Positions 1 to 7,645 of a stretch of DNA of 64,000 nt are shown in pieces (position 1 is the stretch's first letter; every line of letters starts with the position of its first letter). The translations under genes and the position numbers were made by a program. The notes under the pieces are model-generated. The model saw nothing but the letters and a program-made list of their open reading frames with translations, was not told where the DNA came from and made no database searches. Location of the stretch: NCBI RefSeq assembly GCF_002237555.1, contig NZ_CP022540.1:3105001-3169000 (forward strand). Reading direction: 5' to 3'. The DNA comes from Antarctobacter heliothermus. Its GTDB lineage: Bacteria > Pseudomonadota > Alphaproteobacteria > Rhodobacterales > Rhodobacteraceae.

Positions 1-2
1 CA

Positions 3-542
3 TCTGGGGCGATTGTCTGGAACGGTGCAGACGGGCAAGGGCAGCTAAGTCCTGAGCAGTTCGAACGGTTGCAATCCGAGATGGAGATGCACCACCAGGG
101 CGCGCGCAATGCAGGACGTCCGATGTTGCTGGAAGGCGGGTTGGACTGGAAGCCGATGGGCTTTTCGCCCTCGGACATGGAGTTCCAGAAAACCAAAGAG
201 GCGGCGGCGCGGGAAATCGCGGTGGCCTTTGGTGTGCCGCCCATGCTGCTGGGGATCACCGGCGAGGCGACCTATGCCAACTATGCCGAGTCGCACCGCG
301 CCTTTTACCGCCAGACGGTGCTGCCGCTGGCGACCAAGGTCGCGGCGAGCGTGGGGCGCTGGCTGTCGGCCTGGGTTGGCGAAGAGGTGGTTCTGACCCC
401 CGACCTGGATCAGGTGCCTGCGCTGGCGGTGGAACGCGATGCTCAGTGGAACCGAGTGGCGACGGCCGATTTTCTGACACCTGCGGAAAAGCGCCGTTTG
501 CTGGGGCTGCCTGCCGTGATGGAGGACGAGGCCAGTGACTGA
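3..542 (+). CDS. GTA portal protein (g3), 5'-truncated
   Basis: This is the C-terminal 179 residues of an HK97-type phage portal protein. The portal is the dodecameric ring at the capsid vertex through which DNA is packaged. The frame is open from base 3 and the N-terminus lies outside the window. The sequence includes GLDWKPMGFSPSDMEF and a segment ending in FGVPPMLLGI, both typical of the portal C-terminal clip and crown region in this family. It is followed by a prohead protease, capsid and connector genes in the order of the Rhodobacter capsulatus GTA, so I assign it as g3. The stop overlaps the next start by 8 bases. Confidence 0.9.
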   Translation, partial: SGAIVWNGADGQGQLSPEQFERLQSEMEMHHQGARNAGRPMLLEGGLDWKPMGFSPSDMEFQKTKEAAAREIAVAFGVPPMLLGITGEATYANYAESHRAFYRQTVLPLATKVAASVGRWLSAWVGEEVVLTPDLDQVPALAVERDAQWNRVATADFLTPAEKRRLLGLPAVMEDEASD

Positions 543-762
543 GTTGCGTTCACGGCATGAGCAATTCGCCTGTGCGCCGGGCCTGCGGCTGGAGGCACAT
601 GAGCGGGTGAGCAAATTGCAGTTCGATGCCCTGACAGATCGGTTTCAGCGGTTGGAGTTACTGATGGAACGGCTGGAGCGGCGGCTTTGGTTGACGGTTT
701 ACGGCGTCGCGGGGGCAATCCTGGCGGATGTCTTTCAGGGATTGCTGACGGCCGCCCCCTGA
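535..762 (+). CDS. Small GTA protein between portal and protease (g3.5-like)
   Basis: A 75-residue protein starting at a GTG that overlaps the portal stop. Residues 1-50 are charged and probably helical (HERVSKLQFDALTDRFQRLELL), followed by a hydrophobic segment at about 53-70 (LTVYGVAGAILADVFQGLL) that could be one membrane helix. In RcGTA-type clusters a small gene sits at this place (g3.5), so the assignment rests on synteny, length and gene overlap rather than on a recognised domain. I do not know its function. A role in head assembly is only inferred from position. Confidence 0.65.
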   Translation: MTELRSRHEQFACAPGLRLEAHERVSKLQFDALTDRFQRLELLMERLERRLWLTVYGVAGAILADVFQGLLTAAP

Positions 763-842
763 GGGGGACGGGGCTATCGAAGAGGTGCCGGTGCGATCCT
801 TGCCAAGCGGATCAGCGCCCGACCCCAAAGAAGGGTAGATGG

Positions 843-1382
843 ATGGATCTGGAACACAAGTTTTCCCGCTTTGACGCGGAAGTGACCGTCGAGGGTCACA
901 GGATCGAGGGCTATGCCTCGCTCTTTGGGGCCTGCGATCAGGGCGGCGATGTTGTCGCCAGCGGGGCCTATGCCCGGTCGCTGACCCGGCTGGCCGCAGA
1001 AGGGCGCGCGGTCAAGATGCTGTGGCAGCACGACCCGGCGCAGCCCATCGGGATTTGGGCCGAGGTGCGAGAAGACGAACGCGGGTTGTTCGTCAAAGGC
1101 AGGCTGCTGGACTGTGTCGAGCGTGGCCGCGAGGCGGCGGCGCTGATCGAAGCGGGCGCAATCGACGGGCTGTCGATCGGCTATCGCACACTGAAAGCCA
1201 CCAAGAACGACAAGGGCCACCGTGTCCTGACGGAACTGGAGCTCTGGGAAGTGTCACTGGTGACGTTCCCGATGCTGCCCAGTGCGCGGGTGGCATCCAA
1301 GGGGGAGACACCCGACGATGCCGCGTTGCGTGAATTGGCGGAAGCCCTGGAGGGCATGCGCCACAACCTGGCGGGCGGCTGA
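843..1382 (+). CDS. GTA prohead protease (g4), HK97 family
   Basis: An HK97-family prohead maturation protease of 179 residues. It cleaves the scaffold-like N-terminal part of the capsid protein during head maturation. Family features are the opening beta strand with IEGYASLFGACDQGGDVV, the His in MLWQHDP and the Ser in IDGLSIGYR, consistent with the herpes-type Ser-His protease fold. The frame is open upstream to about 687, but I chose the ATG at 843 because the protease fold starts directly after it and AAGAAGGG lies just upstream. The additional 52 upstream residues are Arg/Cys-rich and unlike the family. The gene lies 28 bases before the capsid gene. Confidence 0.9.
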   Translation: MDLEHKFSRFDAEVTVEGHRIEGYASLFGACDQGGDVVASGAYARSLTRLAAEGRAVKMLWQHDPAQPIGIWAEVREDERGLFVKGRLLDCVERGREAAALIEAGAIDGLSIGYRTLKATKNDKGHRVLTELELWEVSLVTFPMLPSARVASKGETPDDAALRELAEALEGMRHNLAGG

Positions 1383-1410
1383 CGCGCGCCACTCATGAGG
1401 GAAACTAGGG

Positions 1411-2592
1411 ATGAACAAGACCGAGACCAAGTCTCGGACCGGGGAAGATTTGTCTCCGGTCGCCCGGGTGAATGCCGCGATGGCGGGACTGATCGGGGAC
1501 TACAGGGCCCTACAGGCCGAGATTGAAGAAAAGCTTCAGAAACAGGAAGAGCGACTGACCATGCTGGATCAAAAGACCGCAAAAGCGAACCGCCCGGCAC
1601 TGTCGACCCGTACCGAGGTCGAAGCCCCCCACCAAAAGGCCTTTGACGCCTATCTGCGCTCTGGCGACGATGACGGCCTGCGTGGTCTCGAGCTGGAAGG
1701 CAAGGCGATGTCGTCCGCTATCAATTCTGACGGCGGCTATCTGGTCGATCCGCAGACCGCGGAGACGATCAAATCCTCACTGAACACCACGGCCTCGATC
1801 CGTCAGATCGCCAATGTGGTGAATGTGGATGCCTCTGCCTTTGACGTGCTGATCGACCAGAACGACACTGGCGCGGGTTGGGCGAATGAGACCGGATCTG
1901 CCGCCGAGACTGGCACGCCGACCATCGAGCGCATCTCTATCCCACTGTACGAGTTGAATGCGATGCCGAAGGTGTCACAGCGCTTGTTGGATGACAGTGC
2001 CTTTGATGTCGACGCCTGGCTGGCTGGCCGGATTGCCGAAAAGTTCGCCCGAGCGGAGGCGGGGGCCTTTGTCGCAGGGGATGGCAATGACAAGCCGCGC
2101 GGCTTTTTGAACCACACCATCGTTGAGGATTCCACCTGGACCTGGGGCAACCTGGGCTATGTTCCCTCTGGTTCGGGTACAGGAATTGGCGATGGTGATG
2201 CGCTGATCGATGTGGTTTACGCCGTGAACGCGCCATACCGGGCCAATTCGACCTTTGTGATGAACTCGAAGACCGCCGGAGCGCTGCGCAAGCTCAAGGA
2301 CGCCGATGGCCGTCACCTTTGGGCCGACGGGTTTGCCTTTGGCGAGCCGGGCCGACTGTTGGGCTATCCAGTGCTGATTGCTGAAGACATGCCCGACATC
2401 GAGGCGGATAGCTATCCGATCGCCTTTGGTGATTTCACCGCAGGGTACACCATTGCCGAACGCCCCGATCTGCGCGTGCTGCGCGATCCATTCAGCGCCA
2501 AGCCGCATGTCCTGTTCTACGCCTCCAAGCGCGTGGGTGGTGATGTGAGCGATTTCGCCGCGATCAAACTGTTGCGTATCGCCGTCAGCTAA
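1411..2592 (+). CDS. GTA major capsid protein (g5), HK97 fold
   Basis: A phage major capsid protein of the HK97 family, 393 residues. The N-terminal about 100 residues are a charged, coiled-coil-like delta domain (EIEEKLQKQEERLTMLDQKT) that the prohead protease is expected to remove. The mature part begins near the KAMSSAINSDGGYLVDP segment, which is the typical start of the HK97 fold. The remaining sequence carries the usual NELNAMPKVSQ-like stretch and a C-terminal strand ending YASKRVGGDVSDFAAIKLLRIA. It lies between the prohead protease and the head-tail connector genes, as in RcGTA. It is preceded by a GAGGGAAA ribosome site. Confidence 0.95.
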   Translation: MNKTETKSRTGEDLSPVARVNAAMAGLIGDYRALQAEIEEKLQKQEERLTMLDQKTAKANRPALSTRTEVEAPHQKAFDAYLRSGDDDGLRGLELEGKAMSSAINSDGGYLVDPQTAETIKSSLNTTASIRQIANVVNVDASAFDVLIDQNDTGAGWANETGSAAETGTPTIERISIPLYELNAMPKVSQRLLDDSAFDVDAWLAGRIAEKFARAEAGAFVAGDGNDKPRGFLNHTIVEDSTWTWGNLGYVPSGSGTGIGDGDALIDVVYAVNAPYRANSTFVMNSKTAGALRKLKDADGRHLWADGFAFGEPGRLLGYPVLIAEDMPDIEADSYPIAFGDFTAGYTIAERPDLRVLRDPFSAKPHVLFYASKRVGGDVSDFAAIKLLRIAVS

Positions 2593-2749
2593 GACTGGCC
2601 ACGAGATGGGAGGCGGGTTCCTTGGCCCGTCTCTCAGCGGGCGCGCGCCGGTTCAGGTTGTCCAGCTACCCCTCCGCCCGTGCAGTCGGGGCGGCGCGCG
2701 TCCAACTGCCTGGCGGACTAGGGATGGTCGAGGATTTCGGAGAAGAAAC
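2593..2749 (+). other. Structured gap between capsid and adaptor genes
   Basis: A 157-base gap, unusual in a cluster whose other genes overlap. It contains an 8-bp stem with one G-T wobble (2603-2610 with 2626-2633) and, further on, GC-only blocks GCGCGC (2641) and GCGGCGCGC (2691) that can also pair. No T tract follows, so it is not a classical terminator. No convincing reading frame of its own is visible. It could act as an mRNA stability or partial-termination element that keeps capsid expression above that of the downstream genes. This is inference from position. Confidence 0.4.
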
Positions 2750-3343
2750 ATGATGTTGGTGGAAGAAACCCAAGTTCTGGAAGCGGCGCTTCCGGTGGAG
2801 GCTCTGAAGGACCATCTGCTCCTAGGCAGCGGTTTTACCGAAGGCGATCTGCAAGATCCGGTATTGGTCTCGTTTTTGCGCGCGGCGATTGCGGCAATCG
2901 AGGGCCGGACTAGCAAAGCACTGATCACGCGTGGATTTCTGGTGACCTTGGATAACTGGACAGCGCCCGATGCACAGCGTTTGCCAGTGGCCCCCGTGCA
3001 GGCGATCACCGAGGTAGCCCTTGTGGATGCCATTGGAGTAGCAACGATTGTCGATCCAGTGGTGTACCGGCTGCAAAAAGACGCCTTTGATCCGCGTCTG
3101 AGGCCGATAGCGACCTCTTTGCCCAGTGTTCCCACAAGCGGAACGGTCGAGATCCGTTTCGAAGCAGGTTATGGCGCGGCTTTTGATGCGGTGCCCGAAG
3201 ACCTCAAGCAGGCCGCGCTGATGCTGGCGGCGCATTATTACGAATACCGCAGCGACATGGCCCTGAGCCAAGGTTGCATGCCCTTTGGCGTGACAAGCCT
3301 GATTGCTCGCTATCGCCCGGTGCGCATGGGGATGGGCGCATGA
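2750..3343 (+). CDS. GTA head-tail connector / adaptor (g6)
   Basis: A 197-residue head-tail connector of the phage gp6-like family. It forms the adaptor ring below the portal. It begins MMLVEETQVLEAALPVEALKDHLLL and includes the family pattern of an LLLGSGFTEGDLQDPVL helix, then a DPVVYRLQKDAF segment and a helix with AALMLAAHYYEYRSD. I chose the ATG at 2750 (an ATG also follows at 2753) because AGAAGAAAC lies directly upstream. The frame stays open to 2606, but that stretch is GC-rich non-family sequence. Its stop overlaps the next ATG as ATGA. Confidence 0.85.
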   Translation: MMLVEETQVLEAALPVEALKDHLLLGSGFTEGDLQDPVLVSFLRAAIAAIEGRTSKALITRGFLVTLDNWTAPDAQRLPVAPVQAITEVALVDAIGVATIVDPVVYRLQKDAFDPRLRPIATSLPSVPTSGTVEIRFEAGYGAAFDAVPEDLKQAALMLAAHYYEYRSDMALSQGCMPFGVTSLIARYRPVRMGMGA

Positions 3344-3675
3344 GCTGGACACTGAACAGGCGGCTGACGCTGGAAGCGCCGCAGCGTGTAAGCGATGGCG
3401 CGGGTGGGTTCGAGGAAACCTGGAGCGCGCTGGGCACTCTCTGGGCAACGGTCAAACCGCGCACCGGACGGTTGGCGAATGGCGAAACCGGGGCGGTGTC
3501 AGTCGGGGCATTCCGGATCATCACGCGCGGTGCCCCGCAGGGACATTCCAGCCGACCTGAACCGGGTCAGCGGTTTCGCATGGGCGCGCGCCTATTTCGT
3601 ATCGAGGCAGTGACTGAGGAGGAGCCGTCCGGGCTGTACCTGATCAGCCAGTGCCAAGAGGAGGTTGCGCCATGA
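3340..3675 (+). CDS. GTA head-tail stopper (g7)
   Basis: A 111-residue phage head-tail joining protein (SPP1 gp16-like, head closure family). It begins MSWTLNRRLTLEAPQRVSDG, followed by ETWSALGTLWATVKPRTGR, the usual pattern of this small beta-barrel family. In RcGTA the equivalent protein is the stopper that holds packaged DNA. The ATG at 3340 overlaps the g6 stop, and the stop overlaps the ATG of g8, so it is translationally coupled on both sides. Confidence 0.85.
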   Translation: MSWTLNRRLTLEAPQRVSDGAGGFEETWSALGTLWATVKPRTGRLANGETGAVSVGAFRIITRGAPQGHSSRPEPGQRFRMGARLFRIEAVTEEEPSGLYLISQCQEEVAP

Positions 3676-4079
3676 GTTATGCGGTTTCCGGAGCATTGCA
3701 GGCGGCAGTCTATGCGCGCCTTCAAGGCGACGCGACCCTGTCGGCCATTGTTGGAACGGACATTTACGACGCGCTGCCCACCGGGGCATTACCGCCGATT
3801 TATGTGGCTTTGGGCCCGGAGACGGCCAAGGACGCGGGCGACAAGGGCGGGGCGGGGGCCTGGCACCGGTTCCTTGTCTCGGTCGTTACGTCAAATTCGG
3901 GGTTCCAGACGGCCAAGGAGGCGGCGGCAGCGATCAGCGACGCACTGCACGGCGCGGATATGGGCCTGAGCCGGGGAACCCTTGTTGGCCTGTGGTTCGA
4001 AAAAGCCAAGGCCGGACGCGAAGGCCGGGGCCTGCGGCGCATCGATCTGACTTTTCGCGCGCGCGTAGAAGACAACTAA
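3672..4079 (+). CDS. GTA tail terminator (g8), DUF3168
   Basis: A 135-residue DUF3168 protein, the family of phage tail-completion/terminator proteins that cap the tail tube and join it to the head. Diagnostic parts are MSYAVSGALQAAVYARLQGDA, then PPIYVALGPET and an end with RRIDLTFRARVEDN. The ATG at 3672 overlaps the g7 stop. A spacer of 22 bases with GGAGTAAGAGAC separates it from the tail-tube gene. Confidence 0.88.
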   Translation: MSYAVSGALQAAVYARLQGDATLSAIVGTDIYDALPTGALPPIYVALGPETAKDAGDKGGAGAWHRFLVSVVTSNSGFQTAKEAAAAISDALHGADMGLSRGTLVGLWFEKAKAGREGRGLRRIDLTFRARVEDN

Positions 4080-4101
4080 TTTTTTATCTGGAGTAAGAGA
4101 C

Positions 4102-4509
4102 ATGGCGGCACAGAACGGGAAAGACCTGCTGATCAAGGTGGACGTGAATGGCAGTTTTGAAACACTGGCAGGGCTACGCGCGACGCGCATCAGCTTTAAC
4201 GCCGAGCAGGTGGATGTGACGACGCTGGAATCGACCGGCGGCTGGCGCGAGTTGCTGGCCGGGGCCGGTGTGAAATCGGCGAGCCTGAGCGGCTCGGGGG
4301 TGTTCAAGGACGGCACCACGGACGAACGCGCGCGGCAGATGTTTTTCGACAGCGAGACTCCGGCGTTTCAGGTGATCATCCCGGATTTCGGCGTTGTCGA
4401 AGGGCCGTTTCAGGTGACCTCGATCGAGTATGCAGGTGCGCATGACGGTGAGGCGACCTATGAACTGGCGCTGGCTTCGGCCGGCGCACTGACCTTTACG
4501 GCTGCCTGA
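4102..4509 (+). CDS. GTA major tail (tube) protein (g9)
   Basis: A 135-residue phage major tail protein of the TP901-1 type. It polymerises as hexamer rings into the tail tube. It starts MAAQNGKDLLIKVDVNG and has the family beta pattern around ISFNAEQVDVTTLESTGGWRELLAGAG and FQVTSIEYAGAHDGEATYELALASAGALTF. Position after the terminator protein and before the chaperone pair matches g9 of RcGTA. The stop shares one base with the next ATG. Confidence 0.92.
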   Translation: MAAQNGKDLLIKVDVNGSFETLAGLRATRISFNAEQVDVTTLESTGGWRELLAGAGVKSASLSGSGVFKDGTTDERARQMFFDSETPAFQVIIPDFGVVEGPFQVTSIEYAGAHDGEATYELALASAGALTFTAA

Positions 4510-4841
4510 TGGGCAATCCGTGGCGGGGAGATGTCGTTCTGGTCGTCGATGGACGGAGCAATGTGATGCGGTTGACGCTGGGCGCGTTGGCCGAATTGGA
4601 AGCTGGCCTTGAAAGCGGATCCTTGCTGGATCTGGTGCAGCGGTTTGAGACGGGTGGTTTCAGCACGCGGGACGTGCTGGCGCTGATCGTTGCAGGGCTG
4701 CGCGGCGGCGGCTGGACGGGGCGGGCATCGGATCTGCTTTCATCGGAAATCGAAGGCGGGCCAATGGCGGCGGCGCGTGCAGCGGCCGAATTGCTGGCGC
4801 GGGCCTTCATGCTGCCGGAGACGGGCGATGGCGGGGTTTGA
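4509..4841 (+). CDS. GTA tail assembly protein (g10)
   Basis: A 110-residue gene-transfer-agent family protein matching g10 by position and by the sequence MRLTLGALAELEAGLESGSLLDLVQRFE, which is typical of GTA gp10. Together with the following gene it stands in the slot of phage tail assembly chaperones that load onto the tape measure. In many phages that pair is made by a frameshift. Here the two frames overlap by 14 bases, but the second has its own ATG. Confidence 0.82.
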   Translation: MGNPWRGDVVLVVDGRSNVMRLTLGALAELEAGLESGSLLDLVQRFETGGFSTRDVLALIVAGLRGGGWTGRASDLLSSEIEGGPMAAARAAAELLARAFMLPETGDGGV

Positions 4842-5016
4842 TTGGCCCACGCTGATGCGGGCGGGGATGCGCGGTTTAGGCCTGAAGCCGTGGGAGTTCT
4901 GGGATCTGACGCCTGCCGAATTGCAACTGATGCTGGGCGAGCGCAACGGTGCGAAACCGATGGGTCGGACACGGCTTTCCGAACTGATGACGGCCTTTCC
5001 CGACAACAAGACGTGA
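4828..5016 (+). CDS. GTA tail assembly chaperone (g10.1)
   Basis: A 62-residue phage tail assembly chaperone of the TIGR02216 type. The sequence MAGFDWPTLMRAGMRGLGLKPWEFWDLTPAELQ is highly typical, with FW and LTPAEL as landmarks. The frame is open upstream to 4690, but the ATG at 4828 gives the family length and lies inside the end of g10. The function is inferred from the family: helping the tape measure protein and tail tube assemble. Confidence 0.85.
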   Translation: MAGFDWPTLMRAGMRGLGLKPWEFWDLTPAELQLMLGERNGAKPMGRTRLSELMTAFPDNKT

Positions 5017-5027
5017 GGTGACGTAAC

Positions 5028-5687
5028 ATGAGCGAGATGATCGATGAACTTGAGGGACAGGTCGCTGCATTGGAGACATCTCTGGGCGGCGCGATTGGCA
5101 TGGCGGCACAGTTCGACGCCGAACTGAAGCGCATCCATGAGACGTTTTCAGCCACAGGGCGCGGTGCGGCCAAGCTTGAGGCAACGCTGAGCCGTGGTGT
5201 GGCCCGGGCGATTGATGGCGTAGTGCTGGACGGAATGAAGCTGTCGGACGCGCTGCAGACCGTTGCGCAGTCGATGATCGACGCAGCGTGGAAGGCGGCG
5301 GTGACCCCGGTGGCGAACCATGTGGGGGGGCTGCTGTCATCGGCTGTGTCGGGCATGTTTGGCAGTTTTTCGCCTTTTGCTGATGGTGCCGGGTTTGCAC
5401 AGGGGCGCGTAATGCCCTTCGCCAACGGCGGCGTCGTCAGCAGCCCGACAACATTTCCAATGCGTGGCGGGACTGGCCTGATGGGTGAGGCAGGACCCGA
5501 GGCGATCATGCCGCTGACCCGTGGGGCAGATGGTAAACTGGGGGTACGTTCGGACGGCGGGTGCGGGTCGCCGGTGACCGTGGTGATGAACATTTCGACG
5601 CCAGACACCGCAGGCTTTCAACGCAGCCAGAGCCAGATCGCTGCACGCATGAGCCAGGCTTTGAGCCGTGGCGCGCGCAACCGCTGA
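5028..5687 (+). CDS. GTA tail tape measure protein (g11), short
   Basis: A tape measure protein of only 219 residues. The first 60 residues are helical (MSEMIDELEGQVAALETSLGGAI), the middle has a hydrophobic Ala/Val/Gly-rich segment (about 85-112) and the end has the phage tape-measure signature ADGAGFAQGRVMPFANGGVV and LMGEAGPEAIMPLTRG. Tape length sets tail length in siphophages. A protein this short predicts a short tail, in agreement with known GTA particles. It begins 11 bases after g10.1. Confidence 0.9.
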   Translation: MSEMIDELEGQVAALETSLGGAIGMAAQFDAELKRIHETFSATGRGAAKLEATLSRGVARAIDGVVLDGMKLSDALQTVAQSMIDAAWKAAVTPVANHVGGLLSSAVSGMFGSFSPFADGAGFAQGRVMPFANGGVVSSPTTFPMRGGTGLMGEAGPEAIMPLTRGADGKLGVRSDGGCGSPVTVVMNISTPDTAGFQRSQSQIAARMSQALSRGARNR

Positions 5688-5697
5688 GGAGAGTGAC

Positions 5698-6330
5698 ATG
5701 AGCTTTCATGAAGTGAGATTTCCGACTGATCTGAGTTTTGGTTCCGCCGGGGGACCAGAGCGGCGCACCGATATCGTCACGCTGACCTCAGGCTACGAAG
5801 AGCGCAACACGCCTTGGGCGCATTCGCGCCGCAGCTATGATGCCGGTCTGGGTTTGCGGTCGTTGGACGATCTGGCAGAGTTGGTTGCGTTTTTCGAGGC
5901 GCGACAGGGTCAGCTGTACGGATTTCGCTGGAAGGATTGGGCGGATTTCAAATCCTGTGCGCCATCCAAAGAGCCCGCGTCTTCGGACCAGTTGATCGGC
6001 ATCGGGGATGGTGCGAACCAGAGCTTTGCGCTCGTCAAGACTTATGCATCCGGCGGGGCCAGCTATCTGCGCCCAGTTACCAAGCCCGTCGATGGGTCCA
6101 CGCAGGTCGAAGTTGATGGTGTCGTTCTCACAGAGGGTGCCGGTTTCAATTTGGATACCGGCACAGGTGTCGTCATCCTAGACAGTGCGCCGGGTGTCGG
6201 ACAGGAGGTCCGTGCGGGGTTTGTCTTTGATGTTCCGGTCCGGTTTGACACGGATCGTATTCGCTTCAGCGCCGGGGCGTTCAACGCGGGTCAGATCCCG
6301 GATGTGCCGGTGGTCGAGGTCCGGGTCTGA
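5698..6330 (+). CDS. GTA distal tail protein (g12), DUF2460
   Basis: A 210-residue DUF2460 protein, beginning MSFHEVRFPTDLSFGSAGGPERRTDIVTL. It has the family's FRWKDWADFKSC, GDGANQSFALVKTY and DVPVRFDTDRI segments. In the RcGTA structure this family forms the distal tail ring between the tube and the baseplate hub. The stop shares one base with the following ATG. Confidence 0.92.
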   Translation: MSFHEVRFPTDLSFGSAGGPERRTDIVTLTSGYEERNTPWAHSRRSYDAGLGLRSLDDLAELVAFFEARQGQLYGFRWKDWADFKSCAPSKEPASSDQLIGIGDGANQSFALVKTYASGGASYLRPVTKPVDGSTQVEVDGVVLTEGAGFNLDTGTGVVILDSAPGVGQEVRAGFVFDVPVRFDTDRIRFSAGAFNAGQIPDVPVVEVRV

Positions 6331-7214
6331 TGGGCGCGGCAGAACTGCACGCCCATTTGGCAGGGGGAGTGACGTCTGTGGCACGCGCCTGGGCGATCAC
6401 GCGCAAGGATGGAACGCGCCTTGGTTTCACCGATCACGACCGAAATCTGAGTTTTGACGGACTGGTCTTCAAGGCCGATAGCGGGCTGTCGGCGCGCGCT
6501 TTAAGTCAGGCGACAGGACTTTCTGTCGACAATACCGAAGCAATGGGCGCGCTGAGTGCAAACGCCATCGACGAGGCGGATATCGCAGCCGGACGGTATG
6601 ACGGTGCCGAAGTGGTGGCTTGGCTGGTGAATTGGACCGATGTGTCTGCGCGCCGCGTCATATTTCGCGGAACCATCGGCGAGGTGAGACGCGGTGCGGG
6701 AGCATTTCACGCCGAACTGCGCGGGCTGACCGAAGAGTTGAATCGCCCCGTGGGGCGTGTCTTTCAGAAACCCTGTACCGCGGTTCTCGGGGATGCTGAT
6801 TGTGGCATGGATCTGCTGTCGGGGCCCTATGCGCATGAGGGATCGCTGACCGGACTTGAAGACAACCGGGTTTTCCAGATGGGAGACATGTCGGCGTTTT
6901 CAGTCGGGTGGTTCCAGAGAGGTCGGTTCGAAGTTCTGACAGGCACGGCACAAGGTTTGGTGGGGTCGATCAAGCGGGATCGACTGGGCAGTGACGGCGC
7001 AAGGTTGATCGAGATTTGGGAGCCTCTGCGCGCGACTCCGCTTGTAGGTGACGTCGTCAGGCTAACGGCGGGATGTGACAAACGGTTCACGACGTGCCGG
7101 GCGAAATTTGGCAATCATCTGAATTTTCGCGGTTTTCCGGATCTGCCAGAAGAAGACTGGATCACGGTTCATCCAAGCTATGCAAAACGGCTTGACGGCG
7201 GGAGCCGACGATGA
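6330..7214 (+). CDS. GTA tail hub protein (g13), DUF2163
   Basis: A 294-residue DUF2163 baseplate hub protein. It begins with LHAHLAGGVTSVARAWAITRKDG and DHDRNLSFDGL, both standard in the family. Four cysteines, C149, C158, C249 and C256 (PCTAVLGDADC and GCDKRFTTC), are placed like the cysteines that bind an Fe-S cluster in lambda gpL-type hub proteins. That comparison is from family knowledge, not shown here. The ATG overlaps the g12 stop and the stop overlaps the g14 ATG. Confidence 0.92.
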   Translation: MGAAELHAHLAGGVTSVARAWAITRKDGTRLGFTDHDRNLSFDGLVFKADSGLSARALSQATGLSVDNTEAMGALSANAIDEADIAAGRYDGAEVVAWLVNWTDVSARRVIFRGTIGEVRRGAGAFHAELRGLTEELNRPVGRVFQKPCTAVLGDADCGMDLLSGPYAHEGSLTGLEDNRVFQMGDMSAFSVGWFQRGRFEVLTGTAQGLVGSIKRDRLGSDGARLIEIWEPLRATPLVGDVVRLTAGCDKRFTTCRAKFGNHLNFRGFPDLPEEDWITVHPSYAKRLDGGSRR

Positions 7215-7642
7215 GCCGGGTCATCGACGCCGCGCGTGGCTGGATCGGAACGCCTTATGTGCATCAGGCATCCTGTCGGGGGGCTGGGTCTGATTGTCTG
7301 GGACTGCTTCGCGGTGTTTGGAGAGAGGTGATCGGGCCAGAACCGGAAGCCGTGCCCGCCTACACCATGGACTGGTCGGAACCTCAGGGAGATGAGCGTC
7401 TGTGGCGCGCAGGAATGCGACATCTGGTGCCGAAAGATTCGGGAGATGCGGCCGAGGGAGATGTCCTGTTGTTCCGAATGCGCGGCGGATCAATCGCAAA
7501 ACATGTGGGTTTTCAGGCCCGGACCGGACCAATGGCGAGCTTCATCCATGCCTATAGCGGACACGGCGTAATTGAAAGCACGCTGAGCACGCCCTGGGCG
7601 CGGCGGGTGGTAGCCCGTTTTGCACTTCCTATTGGAGATTGA
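7211..7642 (+). CDS. GTA tail NlpC/P60 peptidase (g14)
   Basis: A 143-residue NlpC/P60 cysteine peptidase. The catalytic Cys is C29 in GSDCLGLLRG, and H98 in KHVGF is the likely His. H113 is a second candidate. It is expected to cut peptidoglycan peptides while the tail crosses the periplasm during DNA delivery. The start overlaps the g13 stop, and the following megatron gene starts just after its stop. Confidence 0.93.
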   Translation: MSRVIDAARGWIGTPYVHQASCRGAGSDCLGLLRGVWREVIGPEPEAVPAYTMDWSEPQGDERLWRAGMRHLVPKDSGDAAEGDVLLFRMRGGSIAKHVGFQARTGPMASFIHAYSGHGVIESTLSTPWARRVVARFALPIGD

Positions 7643-7645
7643 GTG

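Noticed and set aside
687..842. Longer start for the prohead protease
   Set aside because: The upstream 52 codons overlap g3.5 and are Arg/Cys-rich. The protease fold begins at 843.
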